Shown here: piece by piece, positions 46,604 through 55,645 of the stretch
Numbering within the stretch: position 1 is the first letter of the stretch
How the letters are laid out: each line of letters starts with the position of its first letter
Origin: Bacteroidia bacterium
Lineage (GTDB): Bacteria > Bacteroidota > Bacteroidia > UKL13-3
DNA: 64,000 nt
Reading direction: 5' to 3'
Assembly (NCBI GenBank): GCA_021740845.1
Contig: JAIOYZ010000008.1
Location: 85,516-149,515 of the forward strand
Made by a program: the position numbers and the translations under genes
The notes under the pieces: generated by a model
What the model saw: the letters and a program-made list of their open reading frames with translations, nothing else
Database searches by the model: none
What the model was told of the DNA's origin: nothing

Positions 46604-46627
46604 AAATCCGCTTAGGCGGATTTTTTT
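46604..46627 (+). terminator. Rho-independent terminator after icd
   Basis: AAATCCGC and GCGGATTT around TTAG, flanked by A and T runs; it could serve the convergent toxin gene too. Confidence 0.9.
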
Positions 46628-46629
46628 AT

Positions 46630-46980
46630 TTACACATTTTTGTTTTTTTGGGATTGAACCAAACTCTGAATTATGTTCTTTAAAGATTTATCATCAATAC
46701 TATCGAATTCAGATTTATCGAAAATCGTTAAAAGATATATTTCCTTTTCTTCAGTAAGCAAATAGGTAATAACTCTCGCTCCGCCACTTTTACCTTTTCC
46801 TTTGCTTTTGATTGCTAGCCTAACCTTATAGGTGTTGTTCCCCAAAGAAGTTCCTAAATCTGGAGTTTTTGTCAAAAGCGAATTAAGTTCAATTAACTCA
46901 TCTTTAAGTGTTGGGTATTTTTTAATAAGTCTCTTGGCCTCCCTCCTAAATCTTTCAATAGGAATTATATTATAATTCAT
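46630..46980 (-). CDS. RelE/HigB-like toxin
   Basis: This 116-residue protein has the RelE/ParE fold layout: IERFRREAKRLIKKYPTLKDEL, then YKVRLAIKSKGKGKSGGARVITYLL and EIYLLTIFDKSEFDSI. The KSGGARVITY segment places basic residues in the expected beta strand. Such toxins cut mRNA at the ribosome. It overlaps the upstream antitoxin gene by 11 bases. A near-motif GGATTGAACC lies at 46651. Confidence 0.85.
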   Translation of the reverse strand: MNYNIIPIERFRREAKRLIKKYPTLKDELIELNSLLTKTPDLGTSLGNNTYKVRLAIKSKGKGKSGGARVITYLLTEEKEIYLLTIFDKSEFDSIDDKSLKNIIQSLVQSQKNKNV

Positions 46981-47188
46981 TTAGAAAGTCTTTTAAAGTT
47001 GGTTTTACTTTCTTCGATTTTCGTAAATCCTCCACTTGTTCAAAAGCATCTCTTAAATTTGATTTAATTTTTATGAGTTGCTCATATTTTTCAAGCTTTC
47101 CCAATATCTTTTTCCACTCGTTCAATGGCATTTGTACAGCTGTGGTTTCACCCTTGCTATTGCTAATATAGTTAAGTGCAATTTTCAT
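46970..47188 (-). CDS. Antitoxin of a RelE-like pair
   Basis: This 72-residue protein has a predicted N-terminal strand (MKIALNYISNSKGETTAVQM) and helices with EWKKILGKLEKYEQLIKI, then a basic C terminus (RKSKKVKPTLKDFLNEL) that could cover the toxin. It matches the small antitoxins found next to RelE-like genes in this phylum and is co-translated with the toxin. Confidence 0.78.
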   Translation of the reverse strand: MKIALNYISNSKGETTAVQMPLNEWKKILGKLEKYEQLIKIKSNLRDAFEQVEDLRKSKKVKPTLKDFLNEL

Positions 47189-47654
47189 AATTCGAATGTA
47201 GGTTTTTATAGTAAATTTATCAAGGCAAGAAAATTGAAAACCAAGTTATAAATGTACGTTTAAGTAAATAAATATCGGTTTGAACCAAAAGAAGTTCGTC
47301 TATAAAAAACGAAACCCACTAGTTTGAATTGCTTCAGGGACTAATGGGAATAAGATGACACAAAAGTAAAGGAAATATTCAAAAATGCAATTAAAACTAA
47401 AAGCCATTTTGAACACCTACACTGCAAGCATATTGACCGTTGTTTGAATGGATAATTATTAATTAAAATTGGACTTGAAATAAAGGGTTGATTTTTTATA
47501 TTCGTTATGGATAAAGTCTATACTTAATGAACCAATTTTCCAATACCAAAATTCGACAATAATGTTCTAATAGACTCGAACAAATCAATCCAATTACCGA
47601 ATATTAAAAGGGTCAAAAACCCGAATCATCCTTTGGAATACTAATACCCCCTCC
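47189..47654. other. Intergenic region with one motif copy
   Basis: 466 bases with a GGTTTGAACC core (47277-47286) in TATCGGTTTGAACCAAAA. No gene, repeat array or clear promoter was found. Confidence 0.6.
47277..47286. repeat. GGTTYRAACC motif copy
   Basis: GGTTTGAACC within ATCGGTTTGAACCAAAA, upstream of the antitoxin gene. Confidence 0.8.
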
Positions 47655-48305
47655 TCACTTCCACTTCTTCTCAACTCTCGTATACGCCGCATATTGATCA
47701 AAGCGAACGAAGCCTTCGTAATAGTTTTCTGTATTGTTGGTTACTTTTACATCAATGGTATCATTCATGCCGTAATCTTCTTTTGCTATTAAACGGTATT
47801 CGCATGGAGAAAGCCATTGCAGGCTATAATAGAAAGTGTCTTTATAATTAAATGAATATTCTATTTGCTCGTTTTCTAAGCGTGTAATATAGCGGTAGCG
47901 ACCTTTAAAATTACCTAACTTAATATCCTCGCAATTGCCAGTGCCAATTACTATTTCACTGTATTTCATCTTAGGAAATGGATTGTGATTAAAAACCAAT
48001 TTGGTAAAAACAACAATGGCACTCATTAACAAAATAACAAAGCCAATTGCAATGTATCCATTACCAATATGTTTGAACCAACGCTCCTTAAAGGTTCCAC
48101 TTTTTTTCTCTAACAATGTGGTAATAAATGCAAACAATGCAATGGGTATTAAAACCAAAATTGGGAAACCAAAAACGATAAGAATATAAATAAACTTCCA
48201 AGTAGTGCTCATGGCAAAATAAGGCACTATAAATGGCTGTATGTAAAACAAGGCAACCAAACTCATTATTGGTAAAATCCAAAGTAGAAAAATCCTTTTA
48301 TTCAT
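47655..48305 (-). CDS. Membrane protein of unknown function
   Basis: No family is recognised. The 216 residues have about four hydrophobic helices (residues about 5-28, 34-63, 80-110), then an extracytoplasmic region of about 90 residues with a GNCEDIKLGNFKGRYRYITR segment and a basic, aromatic C terminus. It stands alone, divergent from the phospholipase D-like gene. Confidence 0.6.
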   Translation of the reverse strand: MNKRIFLLWILPIMSLVALFYIQPFIVPYFAMSTTWKFIYILIVFGFPILVLIPIALFAFITTLLEKKSGTFKERWFKHIGNGYIAIGFVILLMSAIVVFTKLVFNHNPFPKMKYSEIVIGTGNCEDIKLGNFKGRYRYITRLENEQIEYSFNYKDTFYYSLQWLSPCEYRLIAKEDYGMNDTIDVKVTNNTENYYEGFVRFDQYAAYTRVEKKWK

Positions 48306-48382
48306 ATCAAAATTAAAGAGTAAAGGTACACATTAGAAAAATAAAGGAAAATGATATTTCTTTGGTAATGTAATTCTCTTTT

Positions 48383-48392
48383 GGTTCAAACC
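48383..48392. repeat. GGTTYRAACC motif copy
   Basis: GGTTCAAACC within TTTGGTTCAAACCGAAA, in the divergent region between two genes. Confidence 0.8.
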
Positions 48393-48439
48393 GAAATTGC
48401 TTTACTTTTTTATAACTTATACTATTCTGCAACCAATAA

Positions 48440-49978
48440 ATGAAAAATAAATTGAATACTATTTTACGTGTTTTTATTGTGCTTATTGGCCTAAATTCTT
48501 GCACCAATACACCCGATATTGTGCCTGAACAATACCTCGATTTTTGTTCTCAAATTCATAGAAACGATAGCGTTGAACTTAGTAATATATTGAAACCTCT
48601 GGAGCAACAAATGCAAAATAAAACAGGGGTTCTTGTTTTAGAAGACGGTGGAAACGCAATGATGGCGCGTGCTTGGCTGAGCGAGTACGCAGAAAAAACA
48701 ATTGATGTGCAGTACTTTATTTTTGCCACCGACAATGTAGGTTTAATTGCTTGCGATTATTTAGTAAGAGCTGCCGATAGAGGCGTAAAAGTGCGCTTGC
48801 TAATTGATGATATTATGGTTGACGCAGGTATAAAGGATATTATCACCTTGGCTTCTCATCCCAATATTGAAATTAAAATTTACAATCCAGGAATAAATTT
48901 GGGCAAAAACTTGGTTCAAAAATTAAGCAAATTTGCCACCGATTTTACCAAAGCAAACCAACGCATGCACAATAAAACCTTTACGGTTGATGGAAAAATT
49001 TGCATTACGGGCGGCAGAAATATTGCCGATGAATATTTTGATTTTGACCATGATTATAATTTTAGAGACCGTGATATTTTGTTGATGGGTAAAAAAGTTA
49101 CGGATGTTTCTAACAGCTTTGATGGGTTTTGGAATAATGCTTTAAGCGTGCCTGTAGAACAATTGGCCGAAGATAAAGACACCTCCTATTCTCCAAATAA
49201 TTTTGATCGTTTGCATCAATATGCGTGTAACCCGAGTAATTTTTGGCCTCAGGTAAGAAGCCAAATTTCCCAAATGCCAGAGTTGTTTCAATCCATCCAA
49301 AACTCAGGAAATTTTATGTGGTTGGATAGTGTGTATTTTATTGCCGACAAGCCAGGAAAATTACCAAAAGAGGCAAATGGAGTTTTTAGTAATACCACGC
49401 AAACCCTAATGGAATTGGTTATGAAAGCCAAGAAAAGCATTGTCATTCAATCGCCGTATTTAATTACCACTGAGGTTGGGCAAGAACTTTTGAGCGCAGC
49501 AATTAAACGAGGTGTTAGCATAAAAATACTTACCAATAGCATGGCATCTACAGATAATATGGATGCATTTAGCGGCTACCAACGTTCGCGAAAAGACTTG
49601 TTAAATACGGGAGTTCGAATATTCGAATTTAAGCCAGATGCTGCCATCAGATATGAAATAATGACGGGCGCTTTGCAAGAAAAATTAAACTTCCAACCCA
49701 TCTTTGGTTTGCACGCCAAATCCATGGTAATAGATGAAAACATTACTGTTGTTGGCACCTTTAATTTTGACCCAAGAAGTGCGTATAGAAATACCGAATG
49801 TGTAACAGTGGTTTACTCTTCTAAAATTGCACAGAAAGTCTTAAAAGGAATAGAAGAAGAAATGAAACCCCAAAACGCATGGGAAACCACTTTAAATTTT
49901 AATCCTGATAAGGAAGCCAGCAAAGGAAAACAAATTAAAACCTTAAGCAGAAAAATAGTCCCTAAAGGAATATTATAA
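48440..49978 (+). CDS. Phospholipase D-family lipoprotein (cardiolipin synthase-like)
   Basis: This 512-residue protein has a lipoprotein signal (VLIGLNSC, lipobox Cys near residue 21). Two PLD HxK motifs are clear: MHNKTFTVDGKICITGGRN (about residue 180) and LHAKSMVIDENITVVGTFNFDPRS (about 425). Both halves of the active site are present, so it is probably an active phosphatidyl transferase or phospholipase, resembling YmdC/ClsC-like proteins. It is located in the outer membrane or periplasm. Confidence 0.88.
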   Translation: MKNKLNTILRVFIVLIGLNSCTNTPDIVPEQYLDFCSQIHRNDSVELSNILKPLEQQMQNKTGVLVLEDGGNAMMARAWLSEYAEKTIDVQYFIFATDNVGLIACDYLVRAADRGVKVRLLIDDIMVDAGIKDIITLASHPNIEIKIYNPGINLGKNLVQKLSKFATDFTKANQRMHNKTFTVDGKICITGGRNIADEYFDFDHDYNFRDRDILLMGKKVTDVSNSFDGFWNNALSVPVEQLAEDKDTSYSPNNFDRLHQYACNPSNFWPQVRSQISQMPELFQSIQNSGNFMWLDSVYFIADKPGKLPKEANGVFSNTTQTLMELVMKAKKSIVIQSPYLITTEVGQELLSAAIKRGVSIKILTNSMASTDNMDAFSGYQRSRKDLLNTGVRIFEFKPDAAIRYEIMTGALQEKLNFQPIFGLHAKSMVIDENITVVGTFNFDPRSAYRNTECVTVVYSSKIAQKVLKGIEEEMKPQNAWETTLNFNPDKEASKGKQIKTLSRKIVPKGIL

Positions 49979-50006
49979 TACTAAGGTTTACCTATTAATT
50001 TTATTT

Positions 50007-50016
50007 GGTTCGAACC
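50007..50016. repeat. GGTTYRAACC motif copy (perfect palindrome)
   Basis: GGTTCGAACC within TTTGGTTCGAACCAAA, between convergent genes, 28 bases from one stop and 11 from the other. Confidence 0.8.
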
Positions 50017-50027
50017 AAACCCTTTCT

Positions 50028-52460
50028 TTAGAATTTATAACTATAGCCCAAACGAATGACTTGAGTTTCGTAATAATCTGTTGCGGTATAATGAAAACCT
50101 ACTCCTTGAATTTCCTTTTTCATCACCATGGTATTCAACAAATCGGTAGCATTTAAAACCCATTCTCCTCTTCCATTTTGAACCGATTTTTTCAAGCCAA
50201 TATCCAATGTAAATCTACCATTGGTTTTGCCTTGAGGAATAATATCTGGCGCCAAATAAACTGCTGATGCTTGCAAATTTATTTTGTTTTTAAAGTGAAA
50301 TTGGCTCACCCATTTGGCATTGCCCGAATTAATTTCTTGCGCCGCAACAATAAAAGTTGTGCTTATAGGATATTTATTGTTCACTTCAAATGCATCAATC
50401 TTTTTGTGGTATGCCACCAAGTTGAAATTAAACGAATACCAAGCATTTACCTTTCTAGAAAACAAGCATTCTGTTCCTGTTTGATAACTTCTATCTGCAT
50501 TTTGCGAAACCGCATAAATCAAAGGAGAAACACCATCCGTTACAGAAATTCTTGTAATAGTTCCATCCACAATTTTATGGAAAACCGATGCATAAAAATA
50601 CCCTTTATCGTGGGAGTTTTTAAATGCCAACTCAAACGAATTGGTGAACTGTGGTTTCAAAGCTGGGTTACCAACTTTTATCACCTCAGCATCATCGTAT
50701 TTAGGAAATATTCTAATATCCAATTCATTTGGTCTATCTACTCTTCGATTATAAAAAGCTGTAAACTTATTATTTTCATTGAGTTTATACGCCAAGCGCA
50801 AATTTGGGAATGGCTGAAAATAAGTATAGCCATCGCTTTTGTATGTATTGTGATTTGGATTTACCTCGTAATTTAAATCCACAAATTCTACGCGCAAGCC
50901 AATCTCAGCTTCCAACTTGGCAGATTCGTAAACATAAGTTCCATAAACTGCTGGAATGGTTTCTTTGTAAGTTGCCCAACCGCCAGCATTGGTATCTAAG
51001 GGAGAGTTTAAACCCGGAATAAAATTCATATTTGTAGGAATTACCCTTCTACGAAACTTCATTCCTGTTTCAAATCTTCCATATTTTAAGGGCTTGATAT
51101 AATCAATTGTTAAATCACCAACTCGCTCATCAGAGATTAATTTAAACGAGTCTAAACCGGTATAACTTGGGTATTTATTTTGAAAATAATACTTCTCATC
51201 TTCGCGGTGAAAAGTATAATTAAATCCAATTTTCAAAACCCTTCCCGGCTCTTTGTATTGGTGTTGAAATGCACTGTTAAAAGCCACTGTAGTTTTAATC
51301 TCATCTTCCAAAAATTGCCACAAACGATAAGGGGTTTCGGAGTTTCCATAGTAAAACGGTTCGTCGCCATTATCTAATATTTTCTCTCTACCAAATAAGC
51401 CAGAAACCGTAAAATGATCTTGGGAATTTAACGCATAATCTATTCCGGCACTGGTATTTAAAAAACCTGTATTTCTATTGCGTTTGGTTTGCTGTTGTAT
51501 AACCGTATCGTTATCGTAAGTACGCGTTACAAACTCATTTTTGTTTAAGGTATGCGTGTACAAATAATCGCCTTGCACAAAAGCAGATATTTTTTTCTTG
51601 GTATAGTTTAAAGATAAAGCCGGATTAATTTTAGGGGTATTTTGGTATTGTGGTCGTATACCTGGTAGGTTTTCCTTTTTGATCCAATTAGCACCCAAAC
51701 CACCCGTTAATCCAGCCTTTCCGCTCCAACCTTCTTTCTTAGTTTTCTTGTAAACAATATTGATGATACCTGCATTTCCATTGGCATCGTATTTGGCAGA
51801 AGGGTTATTGATAATCTCAATTTTCTCGATGGAGGAAGCAGGAATATTGTCTAAACTATTCTGACTTCCAAAACCAGTTAAGGCTGTTTGTTTGCCATCA
51901 ATCAATACCATCACTTTATCGTTTCCACGCAATTGCACTTTTCCATCTTGCACACTTACCCCAGGTAAATTTTGCATGGCTTGTAAAACAGAACCGCCCG
52001 TATTGCTAATATTATTTTCAATAGAAAAACTCTTCTTATCCAACTTAGAATTTACTTCATCTTGCTTGCCGTTTATTACCAATTCATTCAAGGCAGTTTC
52101 ATTGGCTTCTAGCTCAACTAACGACAATTCAATATTTGGAGAAAGGCTGCCAATATAAACGGGCTGTATTTTTTGCTTATAACCTACCAACTGATAAACC
52201 AACAAATAAGAACCTGGCTTTACTTGGCTCAAAACGTATCTGCCTTCTTCGTTGCAAACGGTACCGGCAATAAAACTACTGTCTTTCTTTGCTTTTAGAA
52301 TTACATTGGCATACGACAAAGGAGCTTTATCTTTTTTGTCTTTGAGCAAACCAGAAACTGTTATTGCAGTATTCTGGGCTTGAACCAAACCAAAGAAGAA
52401 AACAAATAAAAATAAAAAATAGGCTTTTAGGTAGATAGAGAGATTAATCTTTCTTATCAT
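50028..52460 (-). CDS. TonB-dependent receptor with carboxypeptidase-like N-terminal domain
   Basis: This 810-residue outer-membrane protein starts with a signal peptide ending LVQAQ, a CarboxypepD-regulatory domain (about 32-120: GLLKDKKDKAPLSYANVIL), a plug (about 140-240: VLQAMQNLPGVSVQDGKVQLRG to IEIINNPSAKYDANGNAGIINI) and an OMP beta-barrel of the Bacteroidota type, ending QVIRLGYSYKF. It overlaps the PepSY-like gene by 17 bases. Pairing with a PepSY-like protein may point to metal or haem uptake; substrate unknown. A GGCTTGAACC relative lies at 52377. Confidence 0.9.
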   Translation of the reverse strand: MIRKINLSIYLKAYFLFLFVFFFGLVQAQNTAITVSGLLKDKKDKAPLSYANVILKAKKDSSFIAGTVCNEEGRYVLSQVKPGSYLLVYQLVGYKQKIQPVYIGSLSPNIELSLVELEANETALNELVINGKQDEVNSKLDKKSFSIENNISNTGGSVLQAMQNLPGVSVQDGKVQLRGNDKVMVLIDGKQTALTGFGSQNSLDNIPASSIEKIEIINNPSAKYDANGNAGIINIVYKKTKKEGWSGKAGLTGGLGANWIKKENLPGIRPQYQNTPKINPALSLNYTKKKISAFVQGDYLYTHTLNKNEFVTRTYDNDTVIQQQTKRNRNTGFLNTSAGIDYALNSQDHFTVSGLFGREKILDNGDEPFYYGNSETPYRLWQFLEDEIKTTVAFNSAFQHQYKEPGRVLKIGFNYTFHREDEKYYFQNKYPSYTGLDSFKLISDERVGDLTIDYIKPLKYGRFETGMKFRRRVIPTNMNFIPGLNSPLDTNAGGWATYKETIPAVYGTYVYESAKLEAEIGLRVEFVDLNYEVNPNHNTYKSDGYTYFQPFPNLRLAYKLNENNKFTAFYNRRVDRPNELDIRIFPKYDDAEVIKVGNPALKPQFTNSFELAFKNSHDKGYFYASVFHKIVDGTITRISVTDGVSPLIYAVSQNADRSYQTGTECLFSRKVNAWYSFNFNLVAYHKKIDAFEVNNKYPISTTFIVAAQEINSGNAKWVSQFHFKNKINLQASAVYLAPDIIPQGKTNGRFTLDIGLKKSVQNGRGEWVLNATDLLNTMVMKKEIQGVGFHYTATDYYETQVIRLGYSYKF

Positions 52461-52881
52461 TTTCGGAATTCAATAGCTCTCCAGCACTGTTAAAAATATA
52501 ATCTATTTTATTGGATTCTATTTCGTAGGTAATCTCGCCAAGATGGTTTTCAATTTTTGAAGCTTCTTCTATTTTGCCTTTTGGAAATTTAGTCTTAAAT
52601 CCGCTTACCACAGCGGCTGGAAGTTCTTTTACAGAAATCTCTGTTTCGGTTTCAAGCAAGTTTCCAATTGGATCAAACAAATAAGAAATCTCTATACCTT
52701 TTATATCAATTTCTGCTTCAAAATTCTCCGCTTCTTTTTCCCATTTCAAAGGTTTGATAGTGGAATGTAATTTTTGAAAAGCTTCTAGAACAGGAATTGG
52801 AACTAAGCTTTCCTCTATTTTTTGTGCATGACTGGCAAAATAGCCCAAGATGGCAAAGGCAAATAATATTATTTTTTTCAT
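52444..52881 (-). CDS. Secreted PepSY-like protein
   Basis: From MKKIILFAF (52881) it has 145 residues with a signal peptide (LFAFAILGYFASHAQ). The rest holds two PepSY-like units: PIPVLEAFQKLHSTIKPLKWEKE and LPAAVVSGFKTKFPKGKIEEASKIE, each followed by a strand with YxxxxxGxLL. The gene overlaps the downstream TonB receptor by 17 bases, so the two are co-translated. Function is unknown; such proteins are found near signalling and metal systems. Confidence 0.8.
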   Translation of the reverse strand: MKKIILFAFAILGYFASHAQKIEESLVPIPVLEAFQKLHSTIKPLKWEKEAENFEAEIDIKGIEISYLFDPIGNLLETETEISVKELPAAVVSGFKTKFPKGKIEEASKIENHLGEITYEIESNKIDYIFNSAGELLNSENDKKD

Positions 52882-53010
52882 ACGAATCATTTTAAAGAAG
52901 GGTTCAAATTTAAGAATAGATTGAAAGATAAAATTAATTAAACCGATTTAACAAAAACTTCATATTAAAATGACAAAAGAGTTTGGTTCAAACTGAATAG
53001 AAAAAACGGC

Positions 53011-53832
53011 CTACTTAAACGATTCGCTTAAAAATGCTTTCATTTCAATCCAAGAAGCGCTATCCGCCGCAGCATTGTAGGCAATTGGCATTTTAAACTT
53101 ATCTCCTACTGCTGTAGAATAAGGGTTTGTAAAAGCATGTGTTGCATTGGCATAACTCTTAAAAATATAGTTTGCACCAATAGAATCCATTTGGTGCTTA
53201 AAGGTATTTACTTCTTCTGCAGTAACAAATTTATCGTCGTCGCCATGCAATACCAACAATTTAGTCTTCAATAAATTTTTATCAGCAGGCGTTCCTAACA
53301 AACTACCATGGAAGCTAACAATTCCGTTTAACTCCTCGCCCATTCTAGCGATATTTAGCAACATGCCACCGCCAAAGCAATAGCCTATTGCAGCCAATTT
53401 AGTAGTATCTACCTGAGGCATTCCTTTTAATTGCAAAAGAGCAGCATCAAAATGCGCTTTTGCCATCACTGGGTTTTGGTAAAATGGACCCGCCAAAGCC
53501 ATAGCATCTTGTGGCGTTTCTACAACTTGTCCGTTTCCATACATATCAACTGCAAATGCCACATAACCTAATTTAGCCAATTCGCGGGCACGCATTTTTG
53601 CATAATCGTTCAAACCCCACCATTCTGGCACCACCAATACGGCAGGACGAGCACCCGTTTGATTTTCGTCGTACACCACAAAACCGGTCATTTTAGTTGT
53701 ATCCAACTGATAGTTAGAAGCCGCTTCTACCAATTTAATTTCTTTGTTTTCCTTTTTCTCCACTGCGTTGCCGCATGAAAAAAGAAACGCTACTGAAGAT
53801 AAAATTGCTACTGTGTAAATTTTAATACGCAT
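53011..53832 (-). CDS. Dienelactone hydrolase-family lipoprotein
   Basis: This 273-residue alpha/beta hydrolase starts at MRIKIYTVAIL (53832) with lipobox LFSC. The fold shows PAVLVVPEWWGLNDY, AIGYCFGGG with the nucleophile Cys (about residue 152), HGDDDKFV (Asp, about 198) and ATHAFTN (His, about 237), the Cys-His-Asp triad of dienelactone hydrolases. The real substrate here is not known; many relatives are general esterases. An ATG at 53856 is an alternative start. Confidence 0.88.
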   Translation of the reverse strand: MRIKIYTVAILSSVAFLFSCGNAVEKKENKEIKLVEAASNYQLDTTKMTGFVVYDENQTGARPAVLVVPEWWGLNDYAKMRARELAKLGYVAFAVDMYGNGQVVETPQDAMALAGPFYQNPVMAKAHFDAALLQLKGMPQVDTTKLAAIGYCFGGGMLLNIARMGEELNGIVSFHGSLLGTPADKNLLKTKLLVLHGDDDKFVTAEEVNTFKHQMDSIGANYIFKSYANATHAFTNPYSTAVGDKFKMPIAYNAAADSASWIEMKAFLSESFK

Positions 53833-53892
53833 GTTTGTTTTTATTATTGGTTTCAATATTAAATCAAATATGTTAAGGTTTTGTTTTATTTC

Positions 53893-53902
53893 GGTTTGAA
53901 CC
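53893..53902. repeat. GGTTYRAACC motif copy
   Basis: GGTTTGAACC within TTCGGTTTGAACCGAG, with CG on both sides. Confidence 0.8.
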
Positions 53903-53930
53903 GAGAAAAGATAGAAGCGAGAATCGAGAG

Positions 53931-54021
53931 GCGAGATTGCGAGAAAAGAATTCAGAATTCAGAATCTTGAGTCCAGCCTGCCCGATGGAGCTTCAGCGAA
54001 GGCGGGAAATTATTGAGTTAG
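53931..54021 (+). repeat. Dispersed element, plus-strand copy
   Basis: Begins GCGAGATTGCGAGAAA and ends GCGGGAAATTATTGAGTTAG. It matches a shorter copy at 57648-57716 on the opposite strand. An inner GAATTCAGAATTCAGAATC expansion makes this copy longer. Confidence 0.75.
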
Positions 54022-54217
54022 GAGAATAGGCTATAAAAGCAAATCCCTGCCAACAGCCAGCTAGATCCAACATGCTAGAAAGAATCTAGAAGGCAGAAAA
54101 TCTAATTTGTTTAATACCGGAACGTTCCTACTTTATGAAGTTCTTTTAAACACTAAGACCACAAAGGGATTCACAAAGATCACGAAGAATCAAATAAAAA
54201 ATATATTCTAAATAATC

Positions 54218-54336
54218 GACCCCAGCGGGGTCTAATGTTTATAGAAAAAATACACATAATGAATATGTGACCCCTTCGGGGTCAAATTGTATTTAGGTTG
54301 CAATTTTTCTATAAACATGTTATCCCTTTGGGATAA
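54218..54336. repeat. Cluster of three GC hairpins with outer inverted arms
   Basis: Hairpins GACCCC-AGC-GGGGTC (54218-54232), GACCCC-TTC-GGGGTC (54269-54283) and TTATCCC-TTT-GGGATAA (54320-54336). ATGTTTATAGAAAAAAT at 54235-54251 and its complement ATTTTTCTATAAACAT at 54303-54318 form an outer inverted repeat around the middle hairpin. Confidence 0.75.
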
Positions 54337-54549
54337 TTACAAATATTAATTCTAGGCATTTGTTATGCAGTTACCTTCAAGGTTTTCACATTTCCTTTTG
54401 TGCTCTTTGTGTGTCTTCCTTCGTGTCCTTTGTGTTTAAAGAAAACACGCTCCATAGAAAATGCTACAATCCCAAAGACTAAAAGGCAAAAAGGCTAATG
54501 GCTAACAGCTTTTACCAAAGACTAAAGACCAACTCCCAAAGACCTTTCC

Positions 54550-55287
54550 CTACAATGGCCTCCAAACCGTCTTCGCCGTTGCACAAACCTTATTGCTTCC
54601 CTTCACTTTAATGGTATGCACAAAACTATTTGGTTCATCACCTTCTTCTGTAAATGATAAAACTGTTTCACCTAAATGTGCCTCTGAAATAAACCTTCCA
54701 TCTATGCTAAACAAAAAGTAGTGATCTAATATTTCTTCTGGAATAGATTCCATTACCCAATGCAAATACCGAATATTATTTACATGCTGGTTCATATCAA
54801 TATCAAAGCGGTGAACCAAAAATTCTTTGTGGTGAATTTCAGAATCTATAGGCTTAATCTTTTTACTAACATCGCCTTCTACGCTCTCTTCGTTGGTAAA
54901 CGACCATCTTTCTATAATGTCTTTAAATATGCGAGTGGGTCTTCTTTTGTTGATATCAAAAAACACCCACAAACCTTTGCCCCTTGCTATAATTTGGCCT
55001 TTCTCATCATATACCAAATTCTCACGAATACCTTTAATTTCTGTATAGGTAGACAACCATGTTTTAATGGTTATTTTCTCTTTGTGTTGAGGGTATCTGT
55101 ATATTTCCAAATAACCAGAAAGCAAAACCCATCCTACTTTATTCTTCAATAAATCAAACAAACCATAACCAATTTCACAACAATGATCGGATGCAGTTTC
55201 TTCTAATAAAGTTAACATAGTTGCAGCAGAGGCCATACCATGTTTGTTCATTTCAAAATAGCGTAACTCAAAAGTCTTCTCAAACAT
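54550..55287 (-). CDS. Acyl-[acyl-carrier-protein] thioesterase
   Basis: This 245-residue protein matches the bacterial acyl-ACP thioesterase family (FatA/FatB-like double hotdog). The first hotdog (about 1-130) has RYFEMNKHGMASAATMLTLLEETASDHC and GLWVFFDINKRRPTRI; the second has VHRFDIDMNQHVNNIRYLHWVMESIP, the DxNxHVNN block that includes the catalytic Asn and His. It releases free fatty acids from ACP. It stands alone. Confidence 0.9.
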   Translation of the reverse strand: MFEKTFELRYFEMNKHGMASAATMLTLLEETASDHCCEIGYGLFDLLKNKVGWVLLSGYLEIYRYPQHKEKITIKTWLSTYTEIKGIRENLVYDEKGQIIARGKGLWVFFDINKRRPTRIFKDIIERWSFTNEESVEGDVSKKIKPIDSEIHHKEFLVHRFDIDMNQHVNNIRYLHWVMESIPEEILDHYFLFSIDGRFISEAHLGETVLSFTEEGDEPNSFVHTIKVKGSNKVCATAKTVWRPL

Positions 55288-55645
55288 AGTGTGAATTTTA
55301 ATTTATTTCTTACTCAAAAAGTCAACGTAAAAAAGCCAGCTAAAGGTATGTTAAAAGTATACCAATTGTATTTATTAAATAGGCCAAAAGTTAATCACAT
55401 GAATCTGCCTTTTGCGGCTGGATTTCATTTTTTTGTGAGGAAAGATTGGGGAAGGCGGATTGCAAATCCAAACCAGAAAGTTGTTAATTTGAATCGGTTG
55501 GTTATGCAGTTTGCAATTCAGGTGTTTTTTATAAAGGAGCTTAAGCTCATTTCATTGTTGAACTTAGGGATAGTTTACGACCAGCGAGGATAATCAGTAG
55601 TATTAATATCCTTGACGTTCGAAACGGAACTATTTAGACTTTTTA
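55288..55645. other. Intergenic region, no clear gene
   Basis: 358 bases between two minus-strand genes. A plus-strand open frame of 100 codons (55291-55593) has mixed, untypical composition and I do not call it. I see no other structure. Confidence 0.5.

Larger units (their letters stand above)
53833..54549. repeat. Composite repeat island
   Basis: Contains a motif copy (53893), an element at 53931-54021 that recurs inverted at 57648-57716, a GGGATTCACAAAG/CTTTGTG-family pair (54151-54190 and 54390-54440), three ACCCC/GGGGT-type hairpins (54218-54232, 54269-54283, 54320-54336), and degenerate CAAAGAC/GGCTAAC repeats (54470-54543). No gene is seen. Confidence 0.7.

Noticed and set aside
55291..55593. 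A 100-codon plus-strand open frame.
   Set aside because: No signal peptide, family or plausible domain; it sits alone in an intergenic stretch.
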